From contig NZ_JAAGLU010000012.1 in the NCBI RefSeq assembly GCF_010550245.1, positions 178,433 to 242,432 on the forward strand: a DNA stretch of 64,000 nucleotides, read 5' to 3'. The translations under genes were made by a program, and so were the position numbers. Under the pieces are notes generated by a model that searched no databases, had not been told where the DNA came from, and saw only the letters and a program-made list of their open reading frames with translations. The stretch comes from Streptomyces sp. SID12501 (GTDB lineage: Bacteria; Actinomycetota; Actinomycetes; Streptomycetales; Streptomycetaceae). Below, piece by piece: positions 54,834 through 63,419 of the stretch (the first letter of the stretch is position 1; every line of letters starts with the position of its first letter).

Positions 54834-55005
54834 GGCTCTCGATCAGCGCACCGAATGACGCCCGGCCCGTGACGAACACGTTCGCCGGGCGTTTGCTGTC
54901 CCGCAAGGCAACGCCTGTCCGCACCGAGGCGACCTCGACGCAGTTGTTGCCACCGGAGTCGGAGTAGGAAGACTTCAACCACTGCGGGCCAGGCACGTGA
55001 GACAC
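54802..55005 (-). CDS. DUF397 protein
   Basis: The 67-residue protein has the DUF397 core WLKSSYSDSGGNNCVEVA and VALRDSKRP. In streptomycetes such proteins partner XRE/DUF5753 regulators (BldB/WhiJ/AbaA-type loci). It starts 4 bp after the regulator's stop and its end overlaps the converging hsdS end by 32 bp. A 9-bp stem (54858-54866 with 54884-54892, then TTTGCTG) inside the gene may terminate hsdMS transcription. Confidence 0.92.
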   Translation of the reverse strand: MSHVPGPQWLKSSYSDSGGNNCVEVASVRTGVALRDSKRPANVFVTGRASFGALIESLRSDSLGTGR

Positions 55006-55009
55006 CTCT

Positions 55010-55864
55010 TTACAGCTCTCTTGCGATCTTGCGGACGAAGTCCCTGGACTTGGTGGGAGTCAACGCCACCTTCTCCGCCATGTCCAGCCGCGTCCGGAAG
55101 TTGGCTAGTTGGGTTGGTGAGTCGAGGAACACGGGCTCTGCGGGGGAGTCCATATGGACCGTGTCCAGATGGGGATTGGGTGCTTCGGCGTACAGCACGG
55201 AGGAATCCCCGAGCAGGGGGAAGCCGCCTGCTTCGAAGGGAACCACGCGCAGCGTGACGTTGGGGCGTTCGCTGGACTCCAGCAGATGCTGGAGCTGGGC
55301 CCTGGCCACATCGCGACCGCCGAACTGCATGCGCAGGGCCGCTTCGTGGACGACACCCGAGTAGGAGATGGGTGAGTCACCGGTCACCACGGTTCGGCGC
55401 GCCAGGCGGTGTGCCACGCGCAGCTCGATCTCCAGGCGGGCGAGTGGAGGGAAGAACAACCCGAAGATGGCGCGGGCGTGCTCCTCGGTATGGAACAGGC
55501 CGGGCAGGTGCGCGATCTGTACGGTGCGCAGGCCGACGGCGTAGTCCTCCAGCGCGGAGACGTCCAGGAAGCCAGGCGGGATCTTGCCTCGGTACTCCTC
55601 CCACCAGCCGGTCTTGCGACTGCCGGTCAGGTCTGCCAAGGCGTTGACGAGGTCGGCGTCGTCGCACTCGTAGATGCTGGCGAGGCGGCGCAGACGTTCT
55701 TCGCTGATGCCGAAGCGGCCGGCCTCGACGTTCGAGATGACCGTGCGGTCCGTGCCCAGCAGCCCGGCGGCTGTCGGCGCGGACATGCCTGCCGCCTCGC
55801 GGAGCCGTCGCAGCTCGGTGCCGAACCTGCGTTGAAGGATGGTCGGGGTCTGCCGAGGTGACAT
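55010..55864 (-). CDS. XRE-family regulator with DUF5753 domain
   Basis: The 284-residue protein has an N-terminal helix-turn-helix (RRLREAAGMSAPTAAGLLG, then RTVISNVEAGRFGISEERL) and a C-terminal DUF5753 sensor domain (YAVGLRTVQIAHLPGLFHT, VLYAEAPNPHLDTVHMDS). The start at 55864 has AAGGAGAGG upstream. With the adjacent DUF397 and HATPase genes it forms the trio typical of Streptomyces developmental or antibiotic control loci such as whiJ. Here it lies between hsdS and hsdR and could regulate them. Confidence 0.93.
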   Translation of the reverse strand: MSPRQTPTILQRRFGTELRRLREAAGMSAPTAAGLLGTDRTVISNVEAGRFGISEERLRRLASIYECDDADLVNALADLTGSRKTGWWEEYRGKIPPGFLDVSALEDYAVGLRTVQIAHLPGLFHTEEHARAIFGLFFPPLARLEIELRVAHRLARRTVVTGDSPISYSGVVHEAALRMQFGGRDVARAQLQHLLESSERPNVTLRVVPFEAGGFPLLGDSSVLYAEAPNPHLDTVHMDSPAEPVFLDSPTQLANFRTRLDMAEKVALTPTKSRDFVRKIAREL

Positions 55865-56136
55865 GAAGCCTCTCCTTGTGCTCGCGCACAGTGTGCCGAG
55901 TTGATGATTCACGGTCTACCGGAATCCAAAGGTTAACTCTTCTGTGTAATCGCGTAGCAACGTTATGTGATCTTGCAGTATCTTGTTAATCGCGCCGCCC
56001 CAGTCCCCGCCGCCCAGTGGAAGCGCACCGGCCCCCCTGCCTTCCGGAAGGTAGGACCCCGGCATTGCCACCGCCATCCGGCAGTTCGCGACAGGCGCCC
56101 CAAAGAACCCGTACCGCACCACGGAGGTAAACCCTC

Positions 56137-57408
56137 GTGAGCAGCAACGAACAGAGCAACGAACAGAGCACTGAACCGAGCAACGAACCGACCCACCCCG
56201 TCAGTTACGACGCCACCTACGGCGACCACCCCGCCCCGATCCCGTTCACCGCCCCCTGGGTGTACGAGATCCACTTCCCCTGCGACCCACGTGGTCCCCG
56301 GATCGTCCGGGGTGCCGTCCGGGCCGTACTCCACGCGCACGGGATCGGTGAACTCGCCGACCGGGCCGAGCTGTTGACCTGCGAACTTGCCACCAACTCG
56401 GTGCGGCACACCAAGGGTCCGGTCATCGTCCGGATGCACTGGCTGTGTCCCGCGCTCCGCGTGAGCGTCTGGGACGCGAGTCCGGATCTGCCTCCGTTCG
56501 CGCCGGGATCGGCGATGCCTGATCCCACCGCCCTCTGCGGTCGCGGGCTGCCGATCATCGAGAGTCTCGCCGACCGGTGGGGCGGCTGCGGGTCCGTCGA
56601 CGGGCCGAACGGCGGGCCGGGCGGCAAGACGATCTGGTTCGAGCTCGCCCTTGGCGGTGATTTCCGGCCGCCGCCCCCCGGTGCTCGCGGCCTGATCCGC
56701 ACACCCGGTGCCGTACCTCCCCGCCGCCGACGCCGGCAGTGTTCATCACCCGTACGGGGACACTGCCTGCGTCCCGGTCCAGGACTCACAGTGTCCGTGG
56801 TAAACCGATCAAGCCGTTCCGCGAGAGAAGGCGACGACACCATGAGCACCCACCCGCAGCCCAACGACAGGTACGCGGACATCGATCACGAGCGTGCTCT
56901 GAAGCACGCCATCAGGTACATGGCCGGCAGCCGCGTACAGATCATCGAAGGGATCATCCAACCCGTGCCGCCGACTTGGGACCACGAACGCACCACACGG
57001 GTCATTCGCCGTCAGATCGAGGACCGTGTCGACGAACTCGGCTGCGTCGAGGGTTCCGGGGACATCGACCTCCCCGGCTCGCCCAACTGGTACGTCCCGG
57101 ACATCGCCGTCGTCCCCGAGGAACTCGCGCAGGACGACAACATCGTTGTCACCCCGGATCTGACGCTTCTGGCGGTCGAGGTCACCTCGAAGTCCAACGC
57201 CGACACGGACCGCATTACCAAGCGCAAGCGCTACGCCGAGTACGGCGCTCCGCTGTACCTACTGGTCGACCGTCAGAACCGCGAACTCACTCTCTTCTCC
57301 GAGCCGGGCGGACTCGGCTACACCAAGGCCGACGGCCCTCACCCCTTCGGCGCCCCGGTCACCCTGCCCGAGCCCTTCGGAATCGTCCTGGACACCACGC
57401 GCCTCTGA
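56137..57408 (+). CDS. HATPase_c (anti-sigma-factor-like kinase) reading through into Uma2
   Basis: As read, one frame of 423 residues. Residues 1-185 are a serine/threonine-kinase-type ATP-binding domain of the RsbW/BldB-locus class (ELLTCELATNSVRHTKGP with the N-box, CGRGLPIIESLADRWGG as G-box, GGKTIWFELAL). After GGDFRPPPP the natural stop is absent: a C6 run at 56674-56679 stands where the second repeat copy has C5, and with C5 the frame would end VLAA-stop at 56695. The frame then crosses about 50 low-complexity residues into the Uma2 domain. Either a real frameshift made a fusion or the extra C is a sequence error. The N-terminus has a 12-bp tandem repeat (SNEQ/SNEP). Confidence 0.75.
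   Translation: MSSNEQSNEQSTEPSNEPTHPVSYDATYGDHPAPIPFTAPWVYEIHFPCDPRGPRIVRGAVRAVLHAHGIGELADRAELLTCELATNSVRHTKGPVIVRMHWLCPALRVSVWDASPDLPPFAPGSAMPDPTALCGRGLPIIESLADRWGGCGSVDGPNGGPGGKTIWFELALGGDFRPPPPGARGLIRTPGAVPPRRRRRQCSSPVRGHCLRPGPGLTVSVVNRSSRSAREGDDTMSTHPQPNDRYADIDHERALKHAIRYMAGSRVQIIEGIIQPVPPTWDHERTTRVIRRQIEDRVDELGCVEGSGDIDLPGSPNWYVPDIAVVPEELAQDDNIVVTPDLTLLAVEVTSKSNADTDRITKRKRYAEYGAPLYLLVDRQNRELTLFSEPGGLGYTKADGPHPFGAPVTLPEPFGIVLDTTRL
56656..56728 (+). repeat. 73-bp direct repeat, copy 1 (3' end of HATPase gene)
   Basis: It nearly matches 57419-57490: one extra C in the C-run and three substitutions. It encodes the end of the HATPase domain (GGDFRPPPP). Confidence 0.85.
56842..57408 (+). CDS. 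Uma2-family (DUF820) putative endonuclease
   Basis: The 188-residue domain can start at its own ATG at 56842, with GAGAAGG upstream. It has the PD-(D/E)xK-like layout of Uma2/DUF820 proteins: QIIEGIIQPV, SPNWYVPDIAVVPEEL with the acidic residue, LTLLAVEVTSKSNADTD with E-V-x-S, and KRKRYAEYGAPLYLLVD. Such genes are very numerous in actinobacteria and of unclear role; some are tied to mobile DNA. It is bracketed by the 72-73 bp direct repeats, as if inserted as a unit. Confidence 0.88.
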   Translation: MSTHPQPNDRYADIDHERALKHAIRYMAGSRVQIIEGIIQPVPPTWDHERTTRVIRRQIEDRVDELGCVEGSGDIDLPGSPNWYVPDIAVVPEELAQDDNIVVTPDLTLLAVEVTSKSNADTDRITKRKRYAEYGAPLYLLVDRQNRELTLFSEPGGLGYTKADGPHPFGAPVTLPEPFGIVLDTTRL

Positions 57409-57418
57409 GCAAGGAGCA

Positions 57419-57490
57419 GGTGATTTCCGGCCGCCGCCCCCGGTGCTCGCGGCCTGATCTGCACACCCGGTGCCGCTCCTCCCCGCCGCC
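57419..57490 (+). repeat. 72-bp direct repeat, copy 2 (upstream of hsdR)
   Basis: It repeats the HATPase gene's tail, including a reading GDFRPPPPVLAA-stop, between the Uma2 gene and hsdR. It probably preserves the original HATPase end and the hsdR leader. Confidence 0.85.
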
Positions 57491-57557
57491 TATAGGGTTT
57501 CGATCAGCTGTCCCGCATGGGGCGGGGATCGAGGCCGGTGGCCGGGAGGGCAGGCGC

Positions 57558-60500
57558 ATGGGGGAGCAGCCGGAGTACGTCAGGACCGAGCGGCCGCTGA
57601 TCGAGCAGCTGACGGCGATGGGCTGGACCCATCTCCGGGGCGGCCCGACCGCCGCACCCGCCACCGCGCCGCCCGCATCGGACCGTACGAGCTTCGAGAC
57701 CGTCGTGTACGCGGACCGGTTCAAGGCCACCGTGGCCAGGATCAACCCGAGGCCGTCGGACGGAAAACCCTGGCTGAGCGACGCGCAGCTCGACCACCTC
57801 CTCGCCCTGGTCCAGGGCACCGCGCCGGGGCAGGGCCCGAGGGAACGCGGCGTCGCCGGGAACCTGGAGGTGACCGACCTCCTCCGCAAGGGCCGCAACG
57901 CCCGCACCCTGCCGGGCTGGACGAAGGGCGACCCCGAACACGTACGACTCGTCGACTGGGACGGCGAGTTCGGGGAGCACCCGGACACGCCCGGCGGCGG
58001 CAACGACCTGCTCGTCGTCTCCCAGTTCCGGGTCGAGCGGAAGGGCGCCACTCCCGTCACGCCCGACCTCGTGCTGTTCGTGAACGGGCTGCCCTGGGTG
58101 GTGATCGAGTGCAAGGCGCCCGTGGTGTCCGGCCCTCAGGGAGACGTGCGGGCCGCCCTGGACGACGCCGTCGACCAGGTTCTCCGGTGCGCGGGCGTCA
58201 ACTCCCCCGCCGCCGTACCCGAGTTCGTCCGCTTCGCACAGGTCCTGGTCGGCACCGACCGTGACCACGCCGAGACCGGCACGGTCACCGCCGAACCCCG
58301 GCACTTCGCCCCCTGGCGCACGGTCGCGCCCGTGAGTGAGGACCACGTACGCGAGGAGGTGCGCAAGCCCGCGTCGGCGGCCCTCACCGACCAGGAGATC
58401 CTCGTCGCCGGGATGCTGCGCCCTGCCCATCTCCTCGACCTGGTACGGGACTTCACCACCCGGCTCGGCAGCGGTCAACGTACGGTCAAACTGGTAGGCC
58501 GCCACCAGCAGTTCAAGGCGGTGAAGGCGCTCACGCGGAAGCTGGAGGAGCGGGACCGGCAGGCGGCGGCCGGCGTGGCCGTCAGCCACCGGGGCGGTGT
58601 CGTCTGGCACACCCAGGGCTCCGGCAAGAGCCTGACCATGGCGTTCCTGGTCCGGCACCTGCGCAGCCGTCCCGCTCTGAAATCGCACAAGGTGGTCGTG
58701 GTCACCGACCGCATCGACCTGGAGAAGCAGATCGGGGCGAGCCTCGCCGCCACCGAGGAGAAGGTGCACCGCGCACCGAGCGTCAAGCGGGCCAGAAAGT
58801 ACCTGGAGGTGGACGTCGGGGACGTCGTCCTCGTCACCCTGCAGAAGGCACAGCGCGACGACACCGCGTACGACGGCCGGGAGGAGTCACTGCCCGACGC
58901 CGCCCCCGACGATGACGATGACCGTGGCGACGGCGAGGGGTACGTGCAGAACCGGGTGGCCAATCCCCACCACCACGTCGTCGTCCTCGTCGACGAGGCC
59001 CACCGGGGCCAGGACAAATGGCAGGGCGCCCGCTGGCGGGCCATGCTCCCGCGCGCCACCTTCGTCGGTTTCACCGGCACCCCGGTGATCAGCGACAACC
59101 GCAAACGCAGTGAGGAGATCTTCGGCCCGTACGCCGACACGTACACCCTCCGCGACGCCGAACTCGACCGGTCCGTCGTGCCCGTTCGCTACGAGGCGTA
59201 CGCCGTACCGCTCGACGTCATCGAACAACTCGCCCTCGACGCCCGGTTCGACGAGAAGGTGCCGTCCGATCCGGAGCTGCGGGCCAAGGTGCTGCGCAAG
59301 TTCGGCCGCCGCACGGAGATCCTGGAAGCCCCTTCGGTGATCGAGGCCAAGGCCGAGCACATGCTCGGACACTGGGCCAGTACCGCGCTGCCCGACCGCT
59401 TCGGAGCGCAGATCGCCACCGCCTCCCGGCTCGCCGCCGTCCGCTACCGCACCGCGCTGCTCGCCGCCTGCGCCCGGCTCGTCGCCCGCCTCGACGCGCT
59501 CGACCCGGCCTTGATCGCCGACCCCATGGCCGCGCTCGAAGCCGACGACGAGGAGCGGGCACTCCTTATGCTCCTGCCGGACCGTGAGGTGCTGAGGACG
59601 CTCGACGCGGCCGTTGTCGTCTCCCCGGCCAGGCAGGGAAGCAGCGACCCGGAGGCGTGGCGGCCGTGGATCACCAAGAGCCACCAGGACGCGCACATCG
59701 AGCGCTTCAAGAAAGGGCTGCCTCCCCGCGACATCACGGCCGACCCGGCATGGAACGTCAGGACGCACGGGCTGCAGCCGTCCGGCGTCGGCACCCCGGC
59801 GAGCGGCGGCCAGGTGTGGAACGTCGATCTCGACCTGCCCGCGGACAGCGGCCCGCCCGCGCCGCCGGACACGGAAGGCAGCGCACCGCCGGAGACCATG
59901 GCCTTCCTGGTGGTCCAGTCGATGCTGCTCACCGGCTTCGACGCACCCGTCGAGCAGGTCCTCTACCTGGACTGCAAGCTGTCCGGCGCGGGGCTTCTGC
60001 AGGCCGTGGCCCGCACCAACCGGCCCTACCCGGCCAAGAAGTGGGGCAAGGTCGTCGACTACATCGGCATCGGCCCCGAACTGGCTCGCTCGCTCGCCTC
60101 CTACGACCAGGAGCATCTGCGGCACGTGCTGGGCTACCCGAACGTGTCCGTGGACCACCTCCAGCCGGACTACCAGGGGCCGCAGCCCGACGGCCGCAGC
60201 CCGGACCGGGACGGACTGCTGCTGCGGTCCGACGCCGCCGCCAAGGCCCTCCTGGAAGACCTCGGGGCGAAGGTCACCCGCTTCCTGGCCGGGCAGAACG
60301 TCACCGACCCCGGCGACGAGTCGCAGTGGGAGGACTTCCTCGGCGAACGCCTCGACGACCCGCTGCGGCGCGGCGAGTTCGACGAACGCGTCCGCGACTT
60401 CCTGACCGCGCTCAACGCGGTCCTGCCGGACCCGGAGGCACTGAAATACCGTGCCCTCGCAGGCCAGTTGGGCACCTTGCAGTACATGGCCAGACGCCGC

Positions 60501-61211
60501 TACCTCGACGGCCGCGAACAGTTCAGCCCGCGCCGCTACGGGGCCAAGGTGCGCCGGCTCATCTCGCAGCACATCGAGACCACCGGGATCCGGCAGCGGA
60601 TTCCACCCGTCGAACTCACCGATCCGGCGTTCATGGAACGGGTCGACGCGAACGCCGACCCCCGAGCGCGGTGCTCGTACATGACGGGCTCGCTGAAGCT
60701 GCGCATCACCGCGAAGATCGGCGGCGACCGGGCGGGCTACCAACGGTTCAGTCTCCGGCTCGAAGAGATCATCGCGCGGATGCGGGACGACTTCGAGCAG
60801 GCAGCCGCCGACCTGACGCGTCTGGTCGGGGACGTGGTCGCGGCGGAGGGGCAGCCGGAGGACGGCGACGGCCTCGACTCCCGGACCGAACGGCTGGTCC
60901 TCGGACTGCTCCAGCAGCATGGCGAGGAAGCCGGGCGGGAACCGTGGCCGCCGGGCACCGATCTGATCCGGGCGGCCCGCGGTCTCACCAGGGAGATGTC
61001 GGTACTCGTCCGGCGTCCGCAGATACGCACGCAGACCCCTGCCCGTAACCGCATGCGCAACGAACTCCGCGAGCACCTGGAGATCTGGCTCGACATGGAC
61101 TGGGACGACATCGGCGACCTCGCGAGCCATCTGACGGAGCTGGCCGTGGAGAGGTACGAGTACTTCCTCGGATACCAGCCGCGCGACGAGGCGGACGGCG
61201 CGGACACCTGA
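57558..61211 (+). CDS. hsdR: Type I restriction endonuclease, motor/nuclease subunit
   Basis: The 1217-residue protein starts at ATG 57558 with GGGAGGG upstream; the long frame before it has no family resemblance. The N-terminal PD-(D/E)xK nuclease has Asp170 in VTPDLVLFVNG and Glu184/Lys186 in VVIECKAP. The SF2 translocase has Walker A WHTQGSGKSLTMAF (about 350-362), DEAH at 479-482 (VLVDEAHRGQ), GFTGTPV and QAVARTNRPYP (motif VI). It cuts unmethylated DNA after ATP-driven translocation with HsdM and HsdS. It is separated from hsdMS by 2.7 kb of regulator and Uma2 genes. Confidence 0.96.
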   Translation: MGEQPEYVRTERPLIEQLTAMGWTHLRGGPTAAPATAPPASDRTSFETVVYADRFKATVARINPRPSDGKPWLSDAQLDHLLALVQGTAPGQGPRERGVAGNLEVTDLLRKGRNARTLPGWTKGDPEHVRLVDWDGEFGEHPDTPGGGNDLLVVSQFRVERKGATPVTPDLVLFVNGLPWVVIECKAPVVSGPQGDVRAALDDAVDQVLRCAGVNSPAAVPEFVRFAQVLVGTDRDHAETGTVTAEPRHFAPWRTVAPVSEDHVREEVRKPASAALTDQEILVAGMLRPAHLLDLVRDFTTRLGSGQRTVKLVGRHQQFKAVKALTRKLEERDRQAAAGVAVSHRGGVVWHTQGSGKSLTMAFLVRHLRSRPALKSHKVVVVTDRIDLEKQIGASLAATEEKVHRAPSVKRARKYLEVDVGDVVLVTLQKAQRDDTAYDGREESLPDAAPDDDDDRGDGEGYVQNRVANPHHHVVVLVDEAHRGQDKWQGARWRAMLPRATFVGFTGTPVISDNRKRSEEIFGPYADTYTLRDAELDRSVVPVRYEAYAVPLDVIEQLALDARFDEKVPSDPELRAKVLRKFGRRTEILEAPSVIEAKAEHMLGHWASTALPDRFGAQIATASRLAAVRYRTALLAACARLVARLDALDPALIADPMAALEADDEERALLMLLPDREVLRTLDAAVVVSPARQGSSDPEAWRPWITKSHQDAHIERFKKGLPPRDITADPAWNVRTHGLQPSGVGTPASGGQVWNVDLDLPADSGPPAPPDTEGSAPPETMAFLVVQSMLLTGFDAPVEQVLYLDCKLSGAGLLQAVARTNRPYPAKKWGKVVDYIGIGPELARSLASYDQEHLRHVLGYPNVSVDHLQPDYQGPQPDGRSPDRDGLLLRSDAAAKALLEDLGAKVTRFLAGQNVTDPGDESQWEDFLGERLDDPLRRGEFDERVRDFLTALNAVLPDPEALKYRALAGQLGTLQYMARRRYLDGREQFSPRRYGAKVRRLISQHIETTGIRQRIPPVELTDPAFMERVDANADPRARCSYMTGSLKLRITAKIGGDRAGYQRFSLRLEEIIARMRDDFEQAAADLTRLVGDVVAAEGQPEDGDGLDSRTERLVLGLLQQHGEEAGREPWPPGTDLIRAARGLTREMSVLVRRPQIRTQTPARNRMRNELREHLEIWLDMDWDDIGDLASHLTELAVERYEYFLGYQPRDEADGADT

Positions 61212-61273
61212 CTCGGTGACCACTGGTGACCGCCAGGCGGGGTGATGTCGTTGCCGGATGGTAGGAAGTGCGG

Positions 61274-62026
61274 GTGAGTACCGTCGTCGAACAGGCCATC
61301 GCTGATCTTCCCGTGCCGGGGGGGTGGCGGTGGGATGTCGTCGTGCGGCCACGGCGCCGTACTCTCGGCATCGAGATCGCCGAGGACGGCCGGGTGCTCT
61401 TCGCTATTCCCGCGGGCGCGGATCCGAAAGAGATCGCCGACGCGGTGCGTGGCCGGATGCCGCGTCTCGCCGCCGAGGTCCGCCGCCGTCAGGACCTGCG
61501 GGCGGCCGAACCGGTCAGGGACCTGATCGGCGGCGAGAGCTTCGCCTACCTGGGCCGCCGGTACCGGCTCAGGCTCACTCCCTACGACGGCAGCGGTCAC
61601 GTACGACTGCGACAGGGATGGCTGGAGCTGCCCCGATCGAGGTCGGCCGCCGCTGACGCGTGGCCCCTCGTGGAGTGGTACAGCAGCCGCGGGGAGCGCT
61701 GGCTCGCTGCCCGGTCGCAGCCGCTGGCGTCACTGGCCGGAGTGCGTGATCCGGCACGCGTCGAGGTGCGGGACCTCGGCCGTCGCTGGGGTGCCTGTTC
61801 TCCTGAGGGCGCGATCACCGTGCACTGGGCGGTGATACAACTGCCGGTCGCCCTGGTGGACCTCGTCCTGATCCATGAGCTCTGCCACCTCAAGCACCCC
61901 GGCCACGGAGCGGCTTTCCGACGGGCCGTCCGGCTCGCGCTACCCGACGCAGAGGTGCGCGAACGGCAGTTCGCGCAGGAGGAGCCGCGACTGTGGCGCG
62001 GAGCTGTCTCCTCGCCAAGGCACTAG
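61274..62026 (+). CDS. YgjP-like (M48-related) metallopeptidase
   Basis: The 250-residue protein has the zinc motif HELCHLKHPGHG (first His about residue 201), SLAGVRDPARVEVRDLGRRW, GACSPEGAITVHWAVIQLP and a C-terminal QEEPRLWRG, the YgjP/WLM-type pattern (DUF45). Such genes often stand next to hsdR in type I systems; whether they act in defence is not settled. The GTG at 61274 is preferred over 61268 by its distance from AGGA. Confidence 0.9.
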   Translation: MSTVVEQAIADLPVPGGWRWDVVVRPRRRTLGIEIAEDGRVLFAIPAGADPKEIADAVRGRMPRLAAEVRRRQDLRAAEPVRDLIGGESFAYLGRRYRLRLTPYDGSGHVRLRQGWLELPRSRSAAADAWPLVEWYSSRGERWLAARSQPLASLAGVRDPARVEVRDLGRRWGACSPEGAITVHWAVIQLPVALVDLVLIHELCHLKHPGHGAAFRRAVRLALPDAEVRERQFAQEEPRLWRGAVSSPRH

Positions 62027-62104
62027 CCGGTGCTCGGCTTCGATGCGTTCTGCACGGGAAGCTGCGCGCCAGTGATCGTCAATAGGGCGGCGGCCCGGGC
62101 GACT

Positions 62105-62746
62105 TCAACGGGCCGTCCCGGGAAGCCGGAGCGTCCGCGCGAAGTCGTCCAGTGCCTCCATCGCGGCGGCGATCACTTCCGGATCGTCGTGGTGGCCGCG
62201 GAGCAGGACGTCGGGGAGGCCGGGCGGGGTGTGCCAGTGGTACGTCACCGAGGTCATCATGATGGTGCTGTCCGCAGGGTAGGAGCGCGTGATCCGGAGC
62301 CCGTCCGCGCCCAGGTGCGGAGAGGCGAAGGGCGCGCTGCCGGTTCGCTGCTGCCACTCGGGGATTTCCGGGTTCGGCACCGTGAACGCGGTGCTTCCCT
62401 CGCAGGAGGCCGCGTCACCGGCATCGCACTGGAGGCGGGTGGCGTGCATCACCAGCGGCATGTATGTCAGTGGAACAAGGTGGTAGACGAATGCCTCGTC
62501 GGCCTGGAGCTTGTCCCGGAGCGTGACGATCGTCTGCTCGTAGAAACTCTTGTGGAAACGCCGCAGTTTGCGGGTGAGTTCGATGTCGTGGACGGCGGCC
62601 AAGCCGATCAGGTGCAGGTCCAGCCATTCCTTGAAGGTCTTCTTGTCGATCTGGAGATGGATATAGCCCCAGATGTCTGGGCTGGCATCCGTGTCGATAT
62701 GGAGCGGGGCGCCGAGGTCGGTGCTCCACAGGGTGCCTTCGGACAT
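62105..62746 (-). CDS. Hypothetical protein
   Basis: The 213-residue protein is of no family I recognise. It is soluble-looking, with TDASPDIWGYIHLQIDKK near the N-terminus, a central charged helical region (LTRKLRRFHKSFYEQTIVTLRDKL), and an HWHTPP motif late. It follows the next gene upstream by 40 bp in the same direction, so three leftward genes probably form one unit. Confidence 0.7.
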   Translation of the reverse strand: MSEGTLWSTDLGAPLHIDTDASPDIWGYIHLQIDKKTFKEWLDLHLIGLAAVHDIELTRKLRRFHKSFYEQTIVTLRDKLQADEAFVYHLVPLTYMPLVMHATRLQCDAGDAASCEGSTAFTVPNPEIPEWQQRTGSAPFASPHLGADGLRITRSYPADSTIMMTSVTYHWHTPPGLPDVLLRGHHDDPEVIAAAMEALDDFARTLRLPGTAR

Positions 62747-62786
62747 GGGCGGTCTCTTTCTTCGGAGGTACGGCAGAAGGGAGCCT

Positions 62787-63419
62787 TCAGGCGTAGGTCC
62801 AGCGGAAGGTGCCCATCACGGCATCGAACAACTCCACGAGGGTGTCGTAGAAGGCGGGATCCGAGCCGGACGCGATCAGGGCGCTGAATGAGAAGGTGAG
62901 GTACTGGTCGGGGGTGCTGTCCGGGACCGGAAAGAAGTACTCGACCCGGCGGTGAGCGACATCGACGCCCTGCGCCGCGTTGGCCGGTACGTCTCGCTCC
63001 GAGCGCAGGGCCGCGGTGTCGTCCAGCGTCCGCGTCTCGGCACCGGGGATCTCGGAGGCGAGCGCGGCCAGGACCGCCTCCGGACCGCTGTCCGGCCTTA
63101 CCCGGGGGATCTCGATCGGCTCCGAGGCCACGAACGAAACGGGCAGCGCGATGCCGTGGAGACGTTCGGTGGGGAGGTAGAGGGTCATGCCTCCCTTTGC
63201 GCCGGCGCGGCGGACGACCTTCTTCATCTCCTGAATGAGCTTCATCCGGGCTTTCGGAATGTCGTCCTTGGGAAATCCGACGGGCAATTGTGCGACGGCC
63301 TTCCGGACGATGCGGTCCATCGCTTCCTTGGTGCCCGCGCGAAGCGGAATGACGTCCCAGCCGGGCGGCGGCACCAGGTTGAAACCGTTCGGGGGCCGAC
63401 GGTGCTCAACGGTGGTCAT
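62787..63419 (-). CDS. Hypothetical protein
   Basis: The 210-residue protein has a conserved-looking N-terminal part NGFNLVPPPGWDVIPLRAG, a basic amphipathic middle (KARMKLIQEMKKVVRRAG) and a beta-rich end YLTFSFSALIASG...FDAVMGTFRWTY. No membrane segments. The gene overlaps the preceding membrane-protein gene by 14 bp. The family is unknown; I have seen proteins that open this way near WXG100/type VII loci, but no such gene is in the window. Confidence 0.72.
   Translation of the reverse strand: MTTVEHRRPPNGFNLVPPPGWDVIPLRAGTKEAMDRIVRKAVAQLPVGFPKDDIPKARMKLIQEMKKVVRRAGAKGGMTLYLPTERLHGIALPVSFVASEPIEIPRVRPDSGPEAVLAALASEIPGAETRTLDDTAALRSERDVPANAAQGVDVAHRRVEYFFPVPDSTPDQYLTFSFSALIASGSDPAFYDTLVELFDAVMGTFRWTYA

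Noticed and set aside
54858..54892. 9-bp stem as a CRISPR-like or attachment repeat
   Set aside because: Single copy and followed by a T-rich stretch; better seen as a terminator within the DUF397 gene.
56739..57557. In-frame N-terminal extension of hsdR of 273 codons
   Set aside because: It overlaps the Uma2 gene in another frame, is Arg/His/Pro-rich, and the ATG at 57558 has a good ribosome site and begins the HsdR similarity.
58887..61352. 821-codon leftward open frame opposite hsdR
   Set aside because: A shadow of hsdR; composition is typical of antisense reading of third-position GC.
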